Positions 1 through 8,769 of a stretch of 30,168 nt of DNA are shown here, piece by piece. The stretch comes from CAZXEJ01 sp964639895 (lineage in GTDB: Bacteria > Desulfobacterota_D > UBA1144 > Nemesobacterales > JADFKM01). Below the pieces are notes generated by a model. That model was not told the origin of the DNA. It saw nothing but the letters and a program-made list of their open reading frames with translations, and did no database searches. Every line of letters starts with the position of its first letter. Position 1 is the first letter of the stretch. Location: positions 1 through 30,168 of the forward strand of contig CAZXEJ010000025.1 of the NCBI GenBank assembly GCA_964639895.1, given 5' to 3'. A program made the position numbers and the translations under genes.

Positions 1-1083
1 GTCGTATTCACCCGTCGATTCCTCGATCTGGGCCTTTATCTGCTTGATGCGGGCCGTGATGTCCGACTTCTTTCCTCCCCCGCCGACGAGCGTCGTGTTC
101 TCCTTGTCGACGACCACCTTCTTGGCCTTGCCAAGATGGTGCAACGTGGCTTGATCCAGTTTCATGCCGGCCTCTTCGGAGATCAACGTCCCGCCGGTGA
201 GGATGGCTATGTCTTCGAGCATGGCCCGGCGCCTGTCTCCGAAGCCGGGCGCCTTGACGGCCGCGCACTTGAGCGTGCCGCGTATCTTGTTGACCACAAG
301 CGTGGCCAGGGCCTCGCCTTCGACGTCCTCGGCGATAATCAGGATCGGACGCTGGCTGCGGGCGACCTCCTCGAGCAGCGGCACGATCTCTTTCATGCCC
401 GATATCTTCTTGTCGTAGAGCAGAATTAGAGGGTCGTCGAGCTCGACCGTCATCTTCTCGGGCTCAGTGATGAAGTAGGGGCTGAGATAACCGCGGTCGA
501 ACTGCATGCCCTCGACCACTTCGAGCGTCGTCTCGAGACTCCTGCCCTCTTCGACCGTGATCACCCCGTCCTTGCCCACGCGCTCCATGGCGTCGGCTAT
601 GATGTTGCCGATGGTCTCGTCACCGTTGGCAGAGACGGTGGCCACCTGAGCGATCTCGGTCCTGCCCTTTACCTGCTTGCTCAGTTTCCTGACCTCTTCT
701 ATCACGACGCCGACGGCCTTGTCGATCCCGCGCTTGAGCTTCATCGGGTCGTGTCCCGCGGCGACGAGCTTGATGCCCTCCTTGAAGATGCCCTCGGCAA
801 GTACGGTGGCCGTCGTCGTTCCGTCCCCAGCGACGTCGCTCGTCTTCGATGCCACCTCCTTCACCATCTGTGCACCCATGTTCTCGTAGCGGTCCTCGAG
901 CTCTATCTCCCTGGCCACGGTGACGCCGTCCTTGGTCACGACGGGCGCTCCGAACGCCTTCTCTATTAGCACGTTCCTCCCCCTCGGCCCCAGCGTCGCC
1001 TTTACGGCCGCCGCCAGCTGCTCCACCCCTCTCAGGACGGCGTTTCTCGCCTCCGTACTGAACGCAATCTGCTTGGCTCCCAT
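1..1083 (-). CDS. groEL: 60 kDa chaperonin GroEL, 3' end cut by window edge
   Basis: Group I chaperonin that folds proteins in the cytosol in an ATP-driven double ring capped by GroES. I translated the first 361 residues; the family is about 545 residues, so roughly the last third lies outside the window, including the expected catalytic Asp near residue 398. Visible family motifs are TLGPRGRN (30-37), KDGVTV with Asp52, and GDGTTTA with Asp87, at the same numbering as E. coli GroEL and forming the nucleotide pocket. The ATG at 1083 is preceded by AAGGAGGT, an excellent ribosome site. It lies 22 nt downstream of groES on the same strand, the usual groES-groEL order, and should share the CIRCE-controlled promoter. 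No frameshift is seen. Confidence 0.97.
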   Translation of the reverse strand, partial: MGAKQIAFSTEARNAVLRGVEQLAAAVKATLGPRGRNVLIEKAFGAPVVTKDGVTVAREIELEDRYENMGAQMVKEVASKTSDVAGDGTTTATVLAEGIFKEGIKLVAAGHDPMKLKRGIDKAVGVVIEEVRKLSKQVKGRTEIAQVATVSANGDETIGNIIADAMERVGKDGVITVEEGRSLETTLEVVEGMQFDRGYLSPYFITEPEKMTVELDDPLILLYDKKISGMKEIVPLLEEVARSQRPILIIAEDVEGEALATLVVNKIRGTLKCAAVKAPGFGDRRRAMLEDIAILTGGTLISEEAGMKLDQATLHHLGKAKKVVVDKENTTLVGGGGKKSDITARIKQIKAQIEESTGEYD

Positions 1084-1105
1084 TATATAAAGACCTCCTT
1101 GGTAT

Positions 1106-1393
1106 TCATTCGATTATCGCCACTATCTCGCTCTCGTCGAGGATCACGTACTCCTCTCCATCGAGCGTGATCTCCGTTCCTGCGTACTTGCCGAAGAGCA
1201 CCTTGTCACCCTTCTTGACGGCCAGCGGGATCCTCTTGCCCTCGTCGTTCGTCCTTCCGGCTCCAACGGCGACGACCTTGCCTTCCTGAGGCTTCTCCTT
1301 GGCGCTCTCGGGTATGATGATACCGCCTTCTGTCGTATCGGTGCTCTCGAGCCTCTTGACGAGCACCCTGTCGTGAAGGGGCCTTATCTTCAT
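1106..1393 (-). CDS. groES: 10 kDa co-chaperonin GroES
   Basis: Co-chaperonin that caps the GroEL ring. The 95-residue product has the normal family length. It starts MKIRPLHDRVLVKR, carries the mobile-loop region TTEGGIIIPESAKEKPQ (about residues 19-35) and ends with EYVILDESEIVAIIE, all characteristic. The reading frame is open further upstream, but the ATG at 1393 is chosen because GGGAGGTG stands 5-6 nt before it and because the extra upstream residues would run through the promoter and CIRCE operator. It is the first gene of the leftward groES-groEL operon. Confidence 0.97.
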   Translation of the reverse strand: MKIRPLHDRVLVKRLESTDTTEGGIIIPESAKEKPQEGKVVAVGAGRTNDEGKRIPLAVKKGDKVLFGKYAGTEITLDGEEYVILDESEIVAIIE

Positions 1394-1432
1394 GTAGCTA
1401 CACCTCCCGGTCTTTGTAAAGACAATAAAAAA

Positions 1433-1459
1433 TTGGCACTCACGCCGAGTGAGTGCCAG
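1433..1459 (-). promoter_or_regulatory. CIRCE operator (HrcA-binding inverted repeat)
   Basis: The sequence reads TTGGCACTC, a 9-nt spacer, then GAGTGCCAG. This is the CIRCE architecture (consensus TTAGCACTC-N9-GAGTGCTAA), with eight of nine bases symmetric in each arm. It covers the predicted transcription start of groES. HrcA repression of groESL, relieved by heat shock, is the known role; hrcA itself is not in the window. Confidence 0.95.
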
Positions 1460-1463
1460 TAAT

Positions 1464-1491
1464 ACAATATTACCCCAAAGGGCTTTGTCAA
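1464..1491 (-). promoter_or_regulatory. groESL sigma-70-type promoter
   Basis: On the minus strand, TTGACA (1491-1486) and TATTGT (1469-1464) are separated by 16 nt. The predicted start near 1457 falls inside the CIRCE repeat, so repressor binding would block initiation. The leader to groES is about 65 nt. Confidence 0.75.
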
Positions 1492-1499
1492 GCAAAAGG

Positions 1500-2194
1500 A
1501 ACCCTCCTCGACCGAAGCCACTCCGCACCATGGCCGACGCCCTGTGGCTGGAGGCACCGGAGCCTCCGCGCACGTTGCGGCCTCCGCACCCCAAGGCGCG
1601 GCGGCCCGAAGAGCAGAGGCGACAACGGAATGCAGCAACGGTGGACAAAGCCCTGCGCCGTCACGCAGTAACGGTGCCTACGCTGACACCCCCCTGCGAG
1701 TTGCTCCTGCACCGCCCTCATTACAGAGCTGTTCCGTGGGCCACATGGGCCAGGCAGCGGAAGTGATCGCCCACCGAACGCCCCCCCTGCCGCTGCGCAC
1801 ACCACGAAGGGGAACGTTGTGGAGACGAGTCGCGGAGCAGGCACTGCAGGGCTTCCAGCACTGCACCGGCTGAAGACGGAGCCCCAACAGCCGCTCGGCC
1901 ACACCCCGAAGGAGCTCTCCCCACGCCGCCCTCGGCCGCGCCCCCTCAAGCATCGCCCGGCCACGGGAACGGCACTCCTGCCCCTACGGCCACGAAGACG
2001 GCTTAGCCGCTGCTGCCGCACAACCCGTAACCTCCGCCGCTGTCCTACCATCATAATCATGTAAAACGACGGGCTTCCCGCATGCGAGCCCCGGTGATGC
2101 GGCATCCTCTCGGCGAGGCCCTTTCAACAACCAAAGGCCTTTCCAGGCCGCCGTTGCGAGTGCGGCGGCAAGAGGTACAGAGGAACCCGCAAGT
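1500..2194. other. Gene-free C-rich spacer between divergent groES and egtB
   Basis: About 700 bp upstream of both divergent units. The open frames here have arginine/proline/alanine-rich low-complexity translations, no ribosome sites and no recognisable domain. There is a short inverted repeat, CCGCAT...ATGCGG, at 2078-2102. The plus strand is richer in C than G. I found no RNA gene. The egtB promoter should lie near the right end, but I could not assign one. Confidence 0.6.
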
Positions 2195-2233
2195 TTGCTT
2201 TTTGGACCGAGTGTCATAGAATTAGGAGGAGAG

Positions 2234-3550
2234 ATGGCATACGAACGAAGCGACAACACCCCCTGCGACGACCCTTCCCACCGGCCCTGCTCCCTCACCA
2301 GGCAGGAGCTCCTCGAGAGATTCACCACGGTAAGGCGCTTCAGCGGGCGTCTTTGCGAGCCGCTTGAGACCGAGGACTACGTCGTCCAATCGATGGAGGA
2401 CGCAAGCCCCACGAAGTGGCACCTCGCCCACACGACGTGGTTCTTCGAAGCGTTCGTTCTGATCGAGCACGCACCCGGCTACACCCCCTACAACGACGAG
2501 TACTTCTATCTGTTCAACTCCTACTACGTACAGGCCGGCCGGCGCTACCCGCGCCCGCGCAGGGGGTTGATAACCCGCCCCACAGTAAAGGAGACGTTCC
2601 GCTACAGGGAACACGTGGACAACCATATGGTAAGACTCCTCGAAGGGTGCGGCGATGGCAAGCTGGAGCGACTGGCCCACGTGGTGGAGATAGGGATCCA
2701 TCACGAACAACAGCACCAGGAGCTGCTCCTGACCGACATAAAGCACGCCCTGTCCTACAACCCGCTCCACCCGGTCTATGCGCCGCCCGCACCCTCTCCC
2801 TCCCCGCCCTACGAGGTTCCCCAGCTGGAGTGGGTCGAGTTCGAAGGCGGCCTCGTCCACATAGGAAGCGACGGCACCGACTTCGCCTACGACAACGAGC
2901 TGCCGCGCCACAAGGTCCACCTCGAGCCCTATCGGCTGGGCTCGCGCCTCGTGACGAACGGCGAGTTCGTGGAGTTCATCGAAGACGGCGGTTATGACGA
3001 TCCGCTGCTCTGGCTCTCGGATGGATGGGCCGCAAAGGAGAAAGGCGGCTGGACGGCCCCCCTCTATTGGAAGAGGGTGGACGGCGAGTGGCACCACTTC
3101 ACCTTGAGCGGCCTTCTACCCGTCGATCCGGCCGAGCCCGTCTGCCACGTGAGCTTCTTCGAGGCCGACGCTTTCGCCAGATGGGCGGGAGCCCGGCTTC
3201 CCACGGAGGCCGAGTGGGAGTGGGCCGCCCACGGGCTCGCTGTTCGGGGCAACTTCGTCGAGGATGGGCGCCTGAGGCCCGCTCCCCCCCCGCCCCTCGG
3301 CGGGTCGGAGCGCTTGCTGCAGTTGTTCGGCGACGTATGGGAGTGGACGTCGAGCCCCTACCGTCCCTACCCCGGCTACCAGCCTCCCCCTGGTGCACTA
3401 GGGGAATACAACGGCAAGTTCATGAACAACCAGTACGTGCTGCGCGGAGGGTCGTGCGCCACCTCCATAACCCATATACGTGCCACCTACAGGAACTTCT
3501 TCTACCCCCACCAGCGGTGGCAGTTCATGGGCGTAAGGCTCGCCTCTTAG
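2234..3550 (+). CDS. egtB: Ergothioneine biosynthesis protein EgtB (non-heme iron sulfoxide synthase)
   Basis: Family role: oxygen-dependent joining of N-alpha-trimethylhistidine (hercynine) to a thiol donor, forming a sulfoxide. The 438-residue protein has an N-terminal DinB-like four-helix domain (about 20-180) and a C-terminal formylglycine-generating-enzyme/sulfatase-modifying domain (about 197-438). Likely iron ligands are His66 in WHLAHTTW and His157/His161 in HHEQQHQE, the expected facial triad. FGE landmarks are LFGDVWEWTSSPY (364-376), RGGSCAT (404-410) and YRNFF (419-423). The ATG at 2234 follows AGGAGGAG closely. Its stop is 3 nt before egtD, so the pair is one transcription unit. 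The thiol donor (cysteine or gamma-glutamylcysteine) cannot be told from sequence alone; no egtA, egtC or egtE is nearby. Confidence 0.95.
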   Translation: MAYERSDNTPCDDPSHRPCSLTRQELLERFTTVRRFSGRLCEPLETEDYVVQSMEDASPTKWHLAHTTWFFEAFVLIEHAPGYTPYNDEYFYLFNSYYVQAGRRYPRPRRGLITRPTVKETFRYREHVDNHMVRLLEGCGDGKLERLAHVVEIGIHHEQQHQELLLTDIKHALSYNPLHPVYAPPAPSPSPPYEVPQLEWVEFEGGLVHIGSDGTDFAYDNELPRHKVHLEPYRLGSRLVTNGEFVEFIEDGGYDDPLLWLSDGWAAKEKGGWTAPLYWKRVDGEWHHFTLSGLLPVDPAEPVCHVSFFEADAFARWAGARLPTEAEWEWAAHGLAVRGNFVEDGRLRPAPPPPLGGSERLLQLFGDVWEWTSSPYRPYPGYQPPPGALGEYNGKFMNNQYVLRGGSCATSITHIRATYRNFFYPHQRWQFMGVRLAS

Positions 3551-3553
3551 ACG

Positions 3554-4519
3554 ATGCAAAACACCTGGGCCGACACGACGCGGCCGCAGCCGGCCGCTAC
3601 GGACGCACTCATGGAGGAGGTGGTGCGCGGACTGCAATCCTCGCCGCCCATGCTGCCGCCCAAGCTGTTCTACGACGAGAGGGGGTCGGCGCTTTTCGAC
3701 GAGATTTGTGAGCTTCCCGAATACTACCTAACACGGGCCGAGTGGGACATACTCGAGCGTAACGCCGGAGAGATGGCGGCGCTGATGAGCCGTCGAGTGC
3801 TGCTCATGGAACTGGGCAGCGGAAGCAGCCGCAAGATACGCCCACTACTCGAGCGGGGTGCGGACGTGGCGGCCTACGTACCCGTCGACATATCGTACGA
3901 GCACATGGTGCGGGCGGCCGCGGAACTCTCCGAGCTCTACCCCGCGCTCGACATCCACCCCCTATGTGCCGACTATACGCGTTCGCTCGCACTGCCCCAG
4001 GTTGAAGCGAAATGGGGCAGGGTGGTGTACTTCTACCCGGGCTCCACCATAGGTAATCACACGCCTCGGCAGGCCCGGGAGCTGCTCGGTAGGCTGCGCC
4101 GCGCGGCGGGTGCGAGAAGCGCACTGCTCGTAGGAGTCGATCTCAAGAAGGACAGGGCCGTGCTCGAAGCGGCCTACAACGATTCCCGCGGCGTTACGGC
4201 CCGTTTCAATCTCAACATGCTCAGCCACCTGAACGACCTGCTCCACACCGATTTCGACCTCGACGCCTGGCGGCACCGCGCCGTCTACAACGTACGTGAG
4301 GGCAGGATAGAGATGCACCTGGTCTGCAGGCGCCCGCAGACCGTAAGGGTGGGAGAACGGCTGTTCCGCTTCGAGCCCGGGATGCACATAGTGACCGAGT
4401 ACTCGTACAAGTACACGCTCGAAGAGTTCACCCGGCTGGCCTCGCCCTTCTTCGAGGCGAAACGGATCTGGACCGACCGCGACGGCCTGTTCAGCGTGCT
4501 GTTCATGGAGGCCTCATAG
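3554..4519 (+). CDS. egtD: L-histidine N(alpha)-methyltransferase EgtD
   Basis: Family role: three SAM-dependent methylations of histidine to hercynine, the first ergothioneine step and the substrate of EgtB. The 321 residues match the family length. SAM motif MELGSGSSRKIR lies at 85-96, YPGSTIGN at 161-168, GVDLKKD at 194-200, and ARFNLNML at 216-223. The TEYS motif at 281-284 supplies Glu and Ser that in characterised EgtD hold the substrate amino group and imidazole. The ATG is three bases after the egtB stop, implying a tightly coupled egtB-egtD operon. About 880 bp without genes follows, so the operon probably ends here. Confidence 0.95.
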   Translation: MQNTWADTTRPQPAATDALMEEVVRGLQSSPPMLPPKLFYDERGSALFDEICELPEYYLTRAEWDILERNAGEMAALMSRRVLLMELGSGSSRKIRPLLERGADVAAYVPVDISYEHMVRAAAELSELYPALDIHPLCADYTRSLALPQVEAKWGRVVYFYPGSTIGNHTPRQARELLGRLRRAAGARSALLVGVDLKKDRAVLEAAYNDSRGVTARFNLNMLSHLNDLLHTDFDLDAWRHRAVYNVREGRIEMHLVCRRPQTVRVGERLFRFEPGMHIVTEYSYKYTLEEFTRLASPFFEAKRIWTDRDGLFSVLFMEAS

Positions 4520-5374
4520 AGTAAACCGGCCGCCCACCCCGAGCGCGGCGTCAGCGCGCGAAATCACAAAACCGGCACCCCCGGGGGAGGGTGGGAGGCG
4601 CCTCTCTGTCCACTCCCGATCTCACGAAGCCCGAACGACGCTCTCCCGCAGCAAGGCTCGGCCCGCGCCAGCAGATGCAGCCCCACGCCGGAAGGAGGCC
4701 GCGGCACCTAACGCCGTGGGCGCACCGCTTTCCAGGTAACGAAGCACCCCCATAACTCGGCCTCTACACCCACCGGCCCATCCAACCCCACGCGGCGGCT
4801 CGGTAGATCACGGCCGAGGCCGCATCTCCTATAGGCACACCACCGTGGCACCCGCCGAGCGACCCACCCGGAGCGCGCCTTGCAACCACCTTTCGGCATT
4901 CCGCCAACCGTGTGTACACAGGCTCTTGCGCGACCAGCGTTCCGCCCACCAACACCGATCATCGGCAAATGCCGGCCATCACGGATCCGGTCGCCTGAGA
5001 TACAACGCCGCGCTCTCCACCCCCCGCCTGTACCCCCCCTGCCGTCGCGGCGGGCAAAGCCGCCGCATGGAACCCACAGCCCGCATCCACACCCCTCTAG
5101 ATTGCGGGCACCGGTAAGCCATCTCGCTCCGGGCCCTGCTCCGCCGTAACACTCACCCGAGGTAGAAGGGACGCACGGCTCGTGGATGGGCTCCCCCTCC
5201 TTCGGCGGTGGTACCGCCCCCTCCCCGAGAACCGCTCTCCGGAAGCCGGACGCAACCGGTCCGCCGGCGCGCTCGCCACATGTACGCACCCTGCCGGCGC
5301 ACCGTCACCGTGCCCAACGCACACCGTCCGCCACTCCCCAACCTGGTGAGGAAACGCCCCTCATCCGCTCTCTC
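4520..5374. other. Gene-free spacer between convergent egtD and yraN
   Basis: About 860 bp with strong C-over-G excess on the plus strand (for instance 25 C to 14 G in 4921-4980). Open frames on both strands are low-complexity Pro/Arg/Ala and lack start signals. I see no tRNA, repeat array or recognisable RNA. As a convergent junction it needs no promoter, so its length is unexplained. Confidence 0.6.
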
Positions 5375-5393
5375 ACCGGGGGCGGGCCGGTGG
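5375..5393 (-). terminator. Possible yraN terminator hairpin without T-tract
   Basis: CACCGG and CCGGTG flank a 7-nt loop just beyond the yraN stop codon at 5401. The stem is only 6 bp and no T-run follows, so it may be an inefficient or factor-dependent terminator, or chance in GC-rich DNA. Confidence 0.25.
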
Positions 5394-5400
5394 GAACCTG

Positions 5401-5778
5401 CTACAGATCGGCTTCGAAATCGAAGGCGTTGGGTATGACTCTCACCTTTTCAGTGCGCAGGTCGACGCAGGCGATATCGAACCTGAGATCCGTCGTGTCC
5501 GACTCGTGGTGTCTTTCCAGGAACGACGTCGCCACACGATAAAGCTTGCGCTTCTTCCACGCGGTGATGGACTCTTCGGGCAGGCCGAACTCGGCCGTGG
5601 AGCGCGACTTGACCTCTATGAAGCAGAGGTAGCCGTCCTTTGTGGCGACGATGTCTATCTCGCCCTCTGAGCAGGTGAAGTTCTTCTCCACGACCACGTA
5701 CCCCATGGACTTGAGCGCCCTGCACGCTATACGTTCTCCCCTCCTGCCGAGGGCCCTCGTGTTAGCCACCTTCGCCAC
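5401..5778 (-). CDS. yraN: YraN/UPF0102 family nuclease-fold protein
   Basis: Small protein of the UPF0102 family, which has a restriction-endonuclease-like fold; its cellular role is not settled. The 125 residues match the family length. Diagnostic motifs are GRRGERIACRALKSMGY (11-27), GEIDIVA (39-45) and FIEVKSR (53-59), the acidic and Lys residues expected of a PD-(D/E)XK core, then LRFDIACVD near the C-terminus. Start is GTG at 5778, with GGAG 5-6 nt upstream; an in-frame GTG three codons on is possible. A near-consensus promoter lies 60-95 nt upstream. The gene stands alone and diverges from the aldo/keto reductase. Confidence 0.88.
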   Translation of the reverse strand: MAKVANTRALGRRGERIACRALKSMGYVVVEKNFTCSEGEIDIVATKDGYLCFIEVKSRSTAEFGLPEESITAWKKRKLYRVATSFLERHHESDTTDLRFDIACVDLRTEKVRVIPNAFDFEADL

Positions 5779-5843
5779 CTCGCTCCACGAGACCGGACCG
5801 CACGCGCCGCACTGCCCCTATTCTGCGATCCGGTGCCGGGACC

Positions 5844-5872
5844 ATTATATTCCATAGGCCGGCCCTTCACAA
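5844..5872 (-). promoter_or_regulatory. Promoter for yraN
   Basis: Minus-strand TTGTGA (5872-5867) and a perfect TATAAT (5849-5844) are separated by 17 nt. The predicted start near 5837 gives a leader of about 60 nt to the GTG start at 5778. Confidence 0.65.
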
Positions 5873-5892
5873 TCGGCGGCGCACACCCGCAC

Positions 5893-5910
5893 CCCTCCGC
5901 CGGCGGAGGG
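5893..5910. repeat. Perfect 18-bp palindrome between divergent promoters
   Basis: CCCTCCGCCGGCGGAGGG is its own reverse complement. It sits between the -35 box of yraN (ends 5872) and that of the aldo/keto reductase (begins 5914), three bases from the latter. The position suits an operator or a bidirectional regulator site. No regulator gene is adjacent, so this is inference from location and symmetry. Confidence 0.45.
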
Positions 5911-5913
5911 AGG

Positions 5914-5942
5914 TTGATTTTCGGTGCCGCGGTTGCTATATG
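5914..5942 (+). promoter_or_regulatory. Promoter for the aldo/keto reductase
   Basis: TTGATT (5914-5919) and TATATG (5937-5942) are 17 nt apart. The start near 5949 leaves a leader of about 40 nt that contains the GGAGGAG ribosome site before ATG 5988. Confidence 0.55.
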
Positions 5943-5987
5943 TTACGTATTCGATTTCCTCAACCACGGTCCCTGGAGGAGACGACG

Positions 5988-6962
5988 ATGGAATACCGCG
6001 AGCTAGGAACGACGGGACAGGCCGTGTCGGTGGTGGGATTCGGCTGCTGGGCGATGGGCGGCGGCTGGGGAGCGGTGGACGAGCGCGATGCCGTAAAGGC
6101 CGTACACAAGGCGCTCGATCTCGGCATAAACCTGTTCGATACGGCCAACATCTACGGCATGGGACGGTCGGAGAGGCTGCTGGCAAAGGCGCTCGGGCCC
6201 CGCAGGAAGGACGTTGTCGTGGCCACCAAGGTGGGGCTCCACATGGATGCCAACGGCTGCATCTACCGCTCGGGAAGCCGGTTCCACATCATGCATGCCG
6301 TCGAAGAGAGCCTCAAGAACCTGCGCACCGACTACATCGACCTCTACCAGATACACTGGCCCGACGCCAACACCCCACTGGAAGAGACCATGCGCGCCAT
6401 GGAGGACCTGCGTTCGTCGGGGAAGGTGAGGTTCATCGGGGTATCGAACTTCTCGCTGCCGCAGCTCAAGGAGTGTCTCCGGTGGACGAGGCTCGATTCC
6501 AACCAGCCCCCGTTCAACATGCTGATGCGGGAGTTCGAGAAGCGCGAGCTTCCGTTCTGCCGCCGCAACCGGATAGGCGTGCTGACCTACGGGACGCTCG
6601 CCTACGGTCTGCTGACGGGGAAGTACAACTCGAAGACGAGGTTCCCTGCAAACGACTGGCGGTCGGGCAAGCTGTTTCCCGACCCTGGGGCGTGGCAGCG
6701 GCACATCGACCTGTTCCGGGGGGAAAACTTCAGGCGGAACCTCCGTATAGTGCGCAAGCTAAAGAGCTGGGCGAAGAGGCGCGGCGCCACGCCCGGCAAC
6801 GTTGCGACGGCCTGGGTGCTGGCCAAGCGCGGCGTGACGTCGGCCTTGGTGGGGGCAAAGAACCCGGCCCAGGTCGAAGAGAACGTGCGGGCGGCCAAGC
6901 TCAAACTCTCCCCCTCGGAGGTAAAGGAACTGGACCGGATGATCGAGGCTGAGAGCGCCTGA
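5988..6962 (+). CDS. Aldo/keto reductase family oxidoreductase
   Basis: NAD(P)H-dependent reductase with the TIM-barrel aldo/keto reductase fold; substrate unknown. The 324-residue protein has the canonical catalytic tetrad: Asp51 and Tyr56 in FDTANIYG, Lys81 in VVATKVG and His123 in DLYQIHWPD. Other family landmarks are GVSNFS, the GVLTYGTLAYGLLTGKY stretch in the second half, and a C-terminal TSALVGAKNPAQVEENV cofactor segment. The ATG at 5988 is chosen because GGAGGAG precedes it by 5 nt and it begins the usual MEYRELGTTG strand; the frame is open upstream, but that part overlaps the promoter. It is monocistronic, diverging from yraN and followed by a 0.7-kb spacer. Confidence 0.92.
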   Translation: MEYRELGTTGQAVSVVGFGCWAMGGGWGAVDERDAVKAVHKALDLGINLFDTANIYGMGRSERLLAKALGPRRKDVVVATKVGLHMDANGCIYRSGSRFHIMHAVEESLKNLRTDYIDLYQIHWPDANTPLEETMRAMEDLRSSGKVRFIGVSNFSLPQLKECLRWTRLDSNQPPFNMLMREFEKRELPFCRRNRIGVLTYGTLAYGLLTGKYNSKTRFPANDWRSGKLFPDPGAWQRHIDLFRGENFRRNLRIVRKLKSWAKRRGATPGNVATAWVLAKRGVTSALVGAKNPAQVEENVRAAKLKLSPSEVKELDRMIEAESA

Positions 6963-6976
6963 GCCCTTCTCCCGGG

Positions 6977-6991
6977 GGTGTGCACCACACC
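6977..6991 (+). terminator. Weak hairpin after the aldo/keto reductase
   Basis: GGTGTG and CACACC flank a 3-nt loop 15 nt after the stop codon. There is no T-tract, so a termination role is only possible, not shown. Confidence 0.2.
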
Positions 6992-7686
6992 GTGACAAGA
7001 CCCCTGGCGTGGATGAGCCCGAGTACAACCCCCGGCACTCCCCCGACGATTGCGGCGCCTCTCGCAACCCCTCCCACCGCGCGGAGCAGCCCGACCCTTC
7101 CCCCCTGAGGAGCCGCCGGTACCGCCTGACGCCCGGCCCTTCCTTGGCACGGAGCACAACCCCGCCGCCTGCTCTCCCCCCTACACGATGACATCCAACC
7201 GGGTCGTTCAATGGAAACGCCCCGTCCTGCTTGAGATCCCCGAGAGGGGTTGCCCACCCCCCGAGACGCCGCTCCGAGCCACCACCGCCTCCCCGACCGG
7301 CAGCCGACCGTGCAAACTTATGAGGCGCGCAACCATCCCCTTCCGGCAGGCACCGCCTGCAACCCCGTAACGGACGCCAGGGACGGCAACTCCATAGATT
7401 CAGGCCGGGGAGCGAGTCACGCCTCGCCAAGGCGAAGGGTTACGCCGCCCCTTTTCCGAGGCCGCGCGCTGGAATCCCGCCGCGAGACGGCCCGCCGAAG
7501 AGCAGCGTGCGCAGGGGCCGATACGTGTCCGCTTCGGCTCGTTGCGGCACGCACGACCATCTCTCGAAGCGTCTTAGGCCAAGGGAGTAGGCGCCACGTG
7601 CGCCCCCCTCTCACCCCCCCGGCCGGGTCCGCTCCAGGGTTGCATGCGGGACCCAAGCCGGCTCGATCTCCCCTGGGGGGCCGTCC
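6992..7686. other. Gene-free spacer between convergent aldo/keto reductase and DHS-like gene
   Basis: About 700 bp at a convergent junction, C-rich on the plus strand. Translations of the open frames are low-complexity and match no family I recognise. No tRNA, inverted-repeat-bounded element or array is visible. Confidence 0.6.
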
Positions 7687-8769
7687 CTACCCGTCCACCC
7701 CAGGGCGGCACGGGGGGAACTCCACGCGCCTGCGCCTGCCCTCGACGCGCTCGGCCAAGGCGTGGGCCACCAGGGGAAGGGCGATAGTGGCGTCACAGTA
7801 GCACTGCACCATGTCGCCGTCCGGGTCTTCCTTGCCCCAGGAGACGGCCTCGCGGAACGTGCATCCCGAAAGGCCACCCCACTGTGGGGAGTCGGTCGTT
7901 ATCTGTATGGCGTAGCGATGGGGGTAGTAGGTCTCGATGTTCTCCACCCCTTTACGGTTGGATATGCCGGGCTTCCTGTCTGGTATGACCCGCTCCTCGT
8001 AGAGCAGCTCGCTCGTCACGGCGAACAGCTGGATGAAGTCCTTGGGCACCCCGCCGCCCACGTAGACGACGGCCGTATCCTCCACGTGGCGGGCGAGGCT
8101 CATGAACTCGACGTAGTCCTTCATGGCGTCCACCGTGAGCGAGAAGCCGCGGCTCTTTGCGATGAGTGCGGCGTCGCCGTAGGGGCTGTCGGCGATGGCC
8201 GGGCAGAAGACGGGCACGTCGTGCTGGGCCGCGACGGCCACTATGCTCATGATGCCCCTTGCGGCGAGCCACTTGCCGAACAGGTAGAGGAACTCGCGCG
8301 ACGAGTAGTTGTAGCCTTCGTCAAGCCCCATGATGAACTCGGCTATGAGCTCGGTCATCTCCATGTAGTCCGATTCCTTGCCCACGACGTCGTAGTAGCG
8401 ATTGTATCCCTGGGCGAAAAGCTCGACGTCGTCGCTCTCGGGGCTGCACTGCCAGTAGGAGCGGCCCATGGCCTCGACGATGTCCTCGGAGATATTGGCG
8501 CCCGTCGAGACGAGTACGTCTATGAACCCCATCTCGAGCAGCCAGTTGACGATCTTCCACTGCCCTGTCGTCGACAGCGAGCCCGCATATCCGAAAAGGA
8601 TGGCCGTCTTCTCGGCCCTTACCATCTTCTCGTAAACCTCCACCACGCGTGCAAGGCTCCGTCCCTGGAACCCCGTCTTGCCCATCAGGTCGAGCAGCTC
8701 CGCGACGGAACGGCGCGGCCTGACCTCAATGGCCTCCACCCTGCGTGTGAACGGATCGGTCTTCTTCAT
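7687..8769 (-). CDS. Deoxyhypusine synthase-like protein
   Basis: The family uses NAD and spermidine to move an aminobutyl group: to eIF5A lysine in eukaryotes and archaea, or to a small amine (as in homospermidine synthesis) for some bacterial homologues. The protein has 360 residues. It keeps the NAD-site segments LVSTGANISED (86-96) and VYVGGGVPKDF (235-245) and the catalytic motif EAVSWGK with Lys313. Bacteria lack eIF5A, so a polyamine role is the better guess. ATG 8769 overlaps the aminotransferase stop as ATGA, with GAGGGAG about 8 nt upstream, which argues for coupled translation and rules out the longer in-frame extension. The protein is last in its leftward unit. Confidence 0.88.
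   Translation of the reverse strand: MKKTDPFTRRVEAIEVRPRRSVAELLDLMGKTGFQGRSLARVVEVYEKMVRAEKTAILFGYAGSLSTTGQWKIVNWLLEMGFIDVLVSTGANISEDIVEAMGRSYWQCSPESDDVELFAQGYNRYYDVVGKESDYMEMTELIAEFIMGLDEGYNYSSREFLYLFGKWLAARGIMSIVAVAAQHDVPVFCPAIADSPYGDAALIAKSRGFSLTVDAMKDYVEFMSLARHVEDTAVVYVGGGVPKDFIQLFAVTSELLYEERVIPDRKPGISNRKGVENIETYYPHRYAIQITTDSPQWGGLSGCTFREAVSWGKEDPDGDMVQCYCDATIALPLVAHALAERVEGRRRRVEFPPCRPGVDG

Noticed and set aside
2195..2222. TTGCTT-16-TAGAAT as egtB promoter
   Set aside because: Transcription from it would start around 2229, inside the AGGAGGAG ribosome site, so the site would be lost.
2222..3097. 291-codon open frame antisense to egtB
   Set aside because: Shadow of egtB; no family features.
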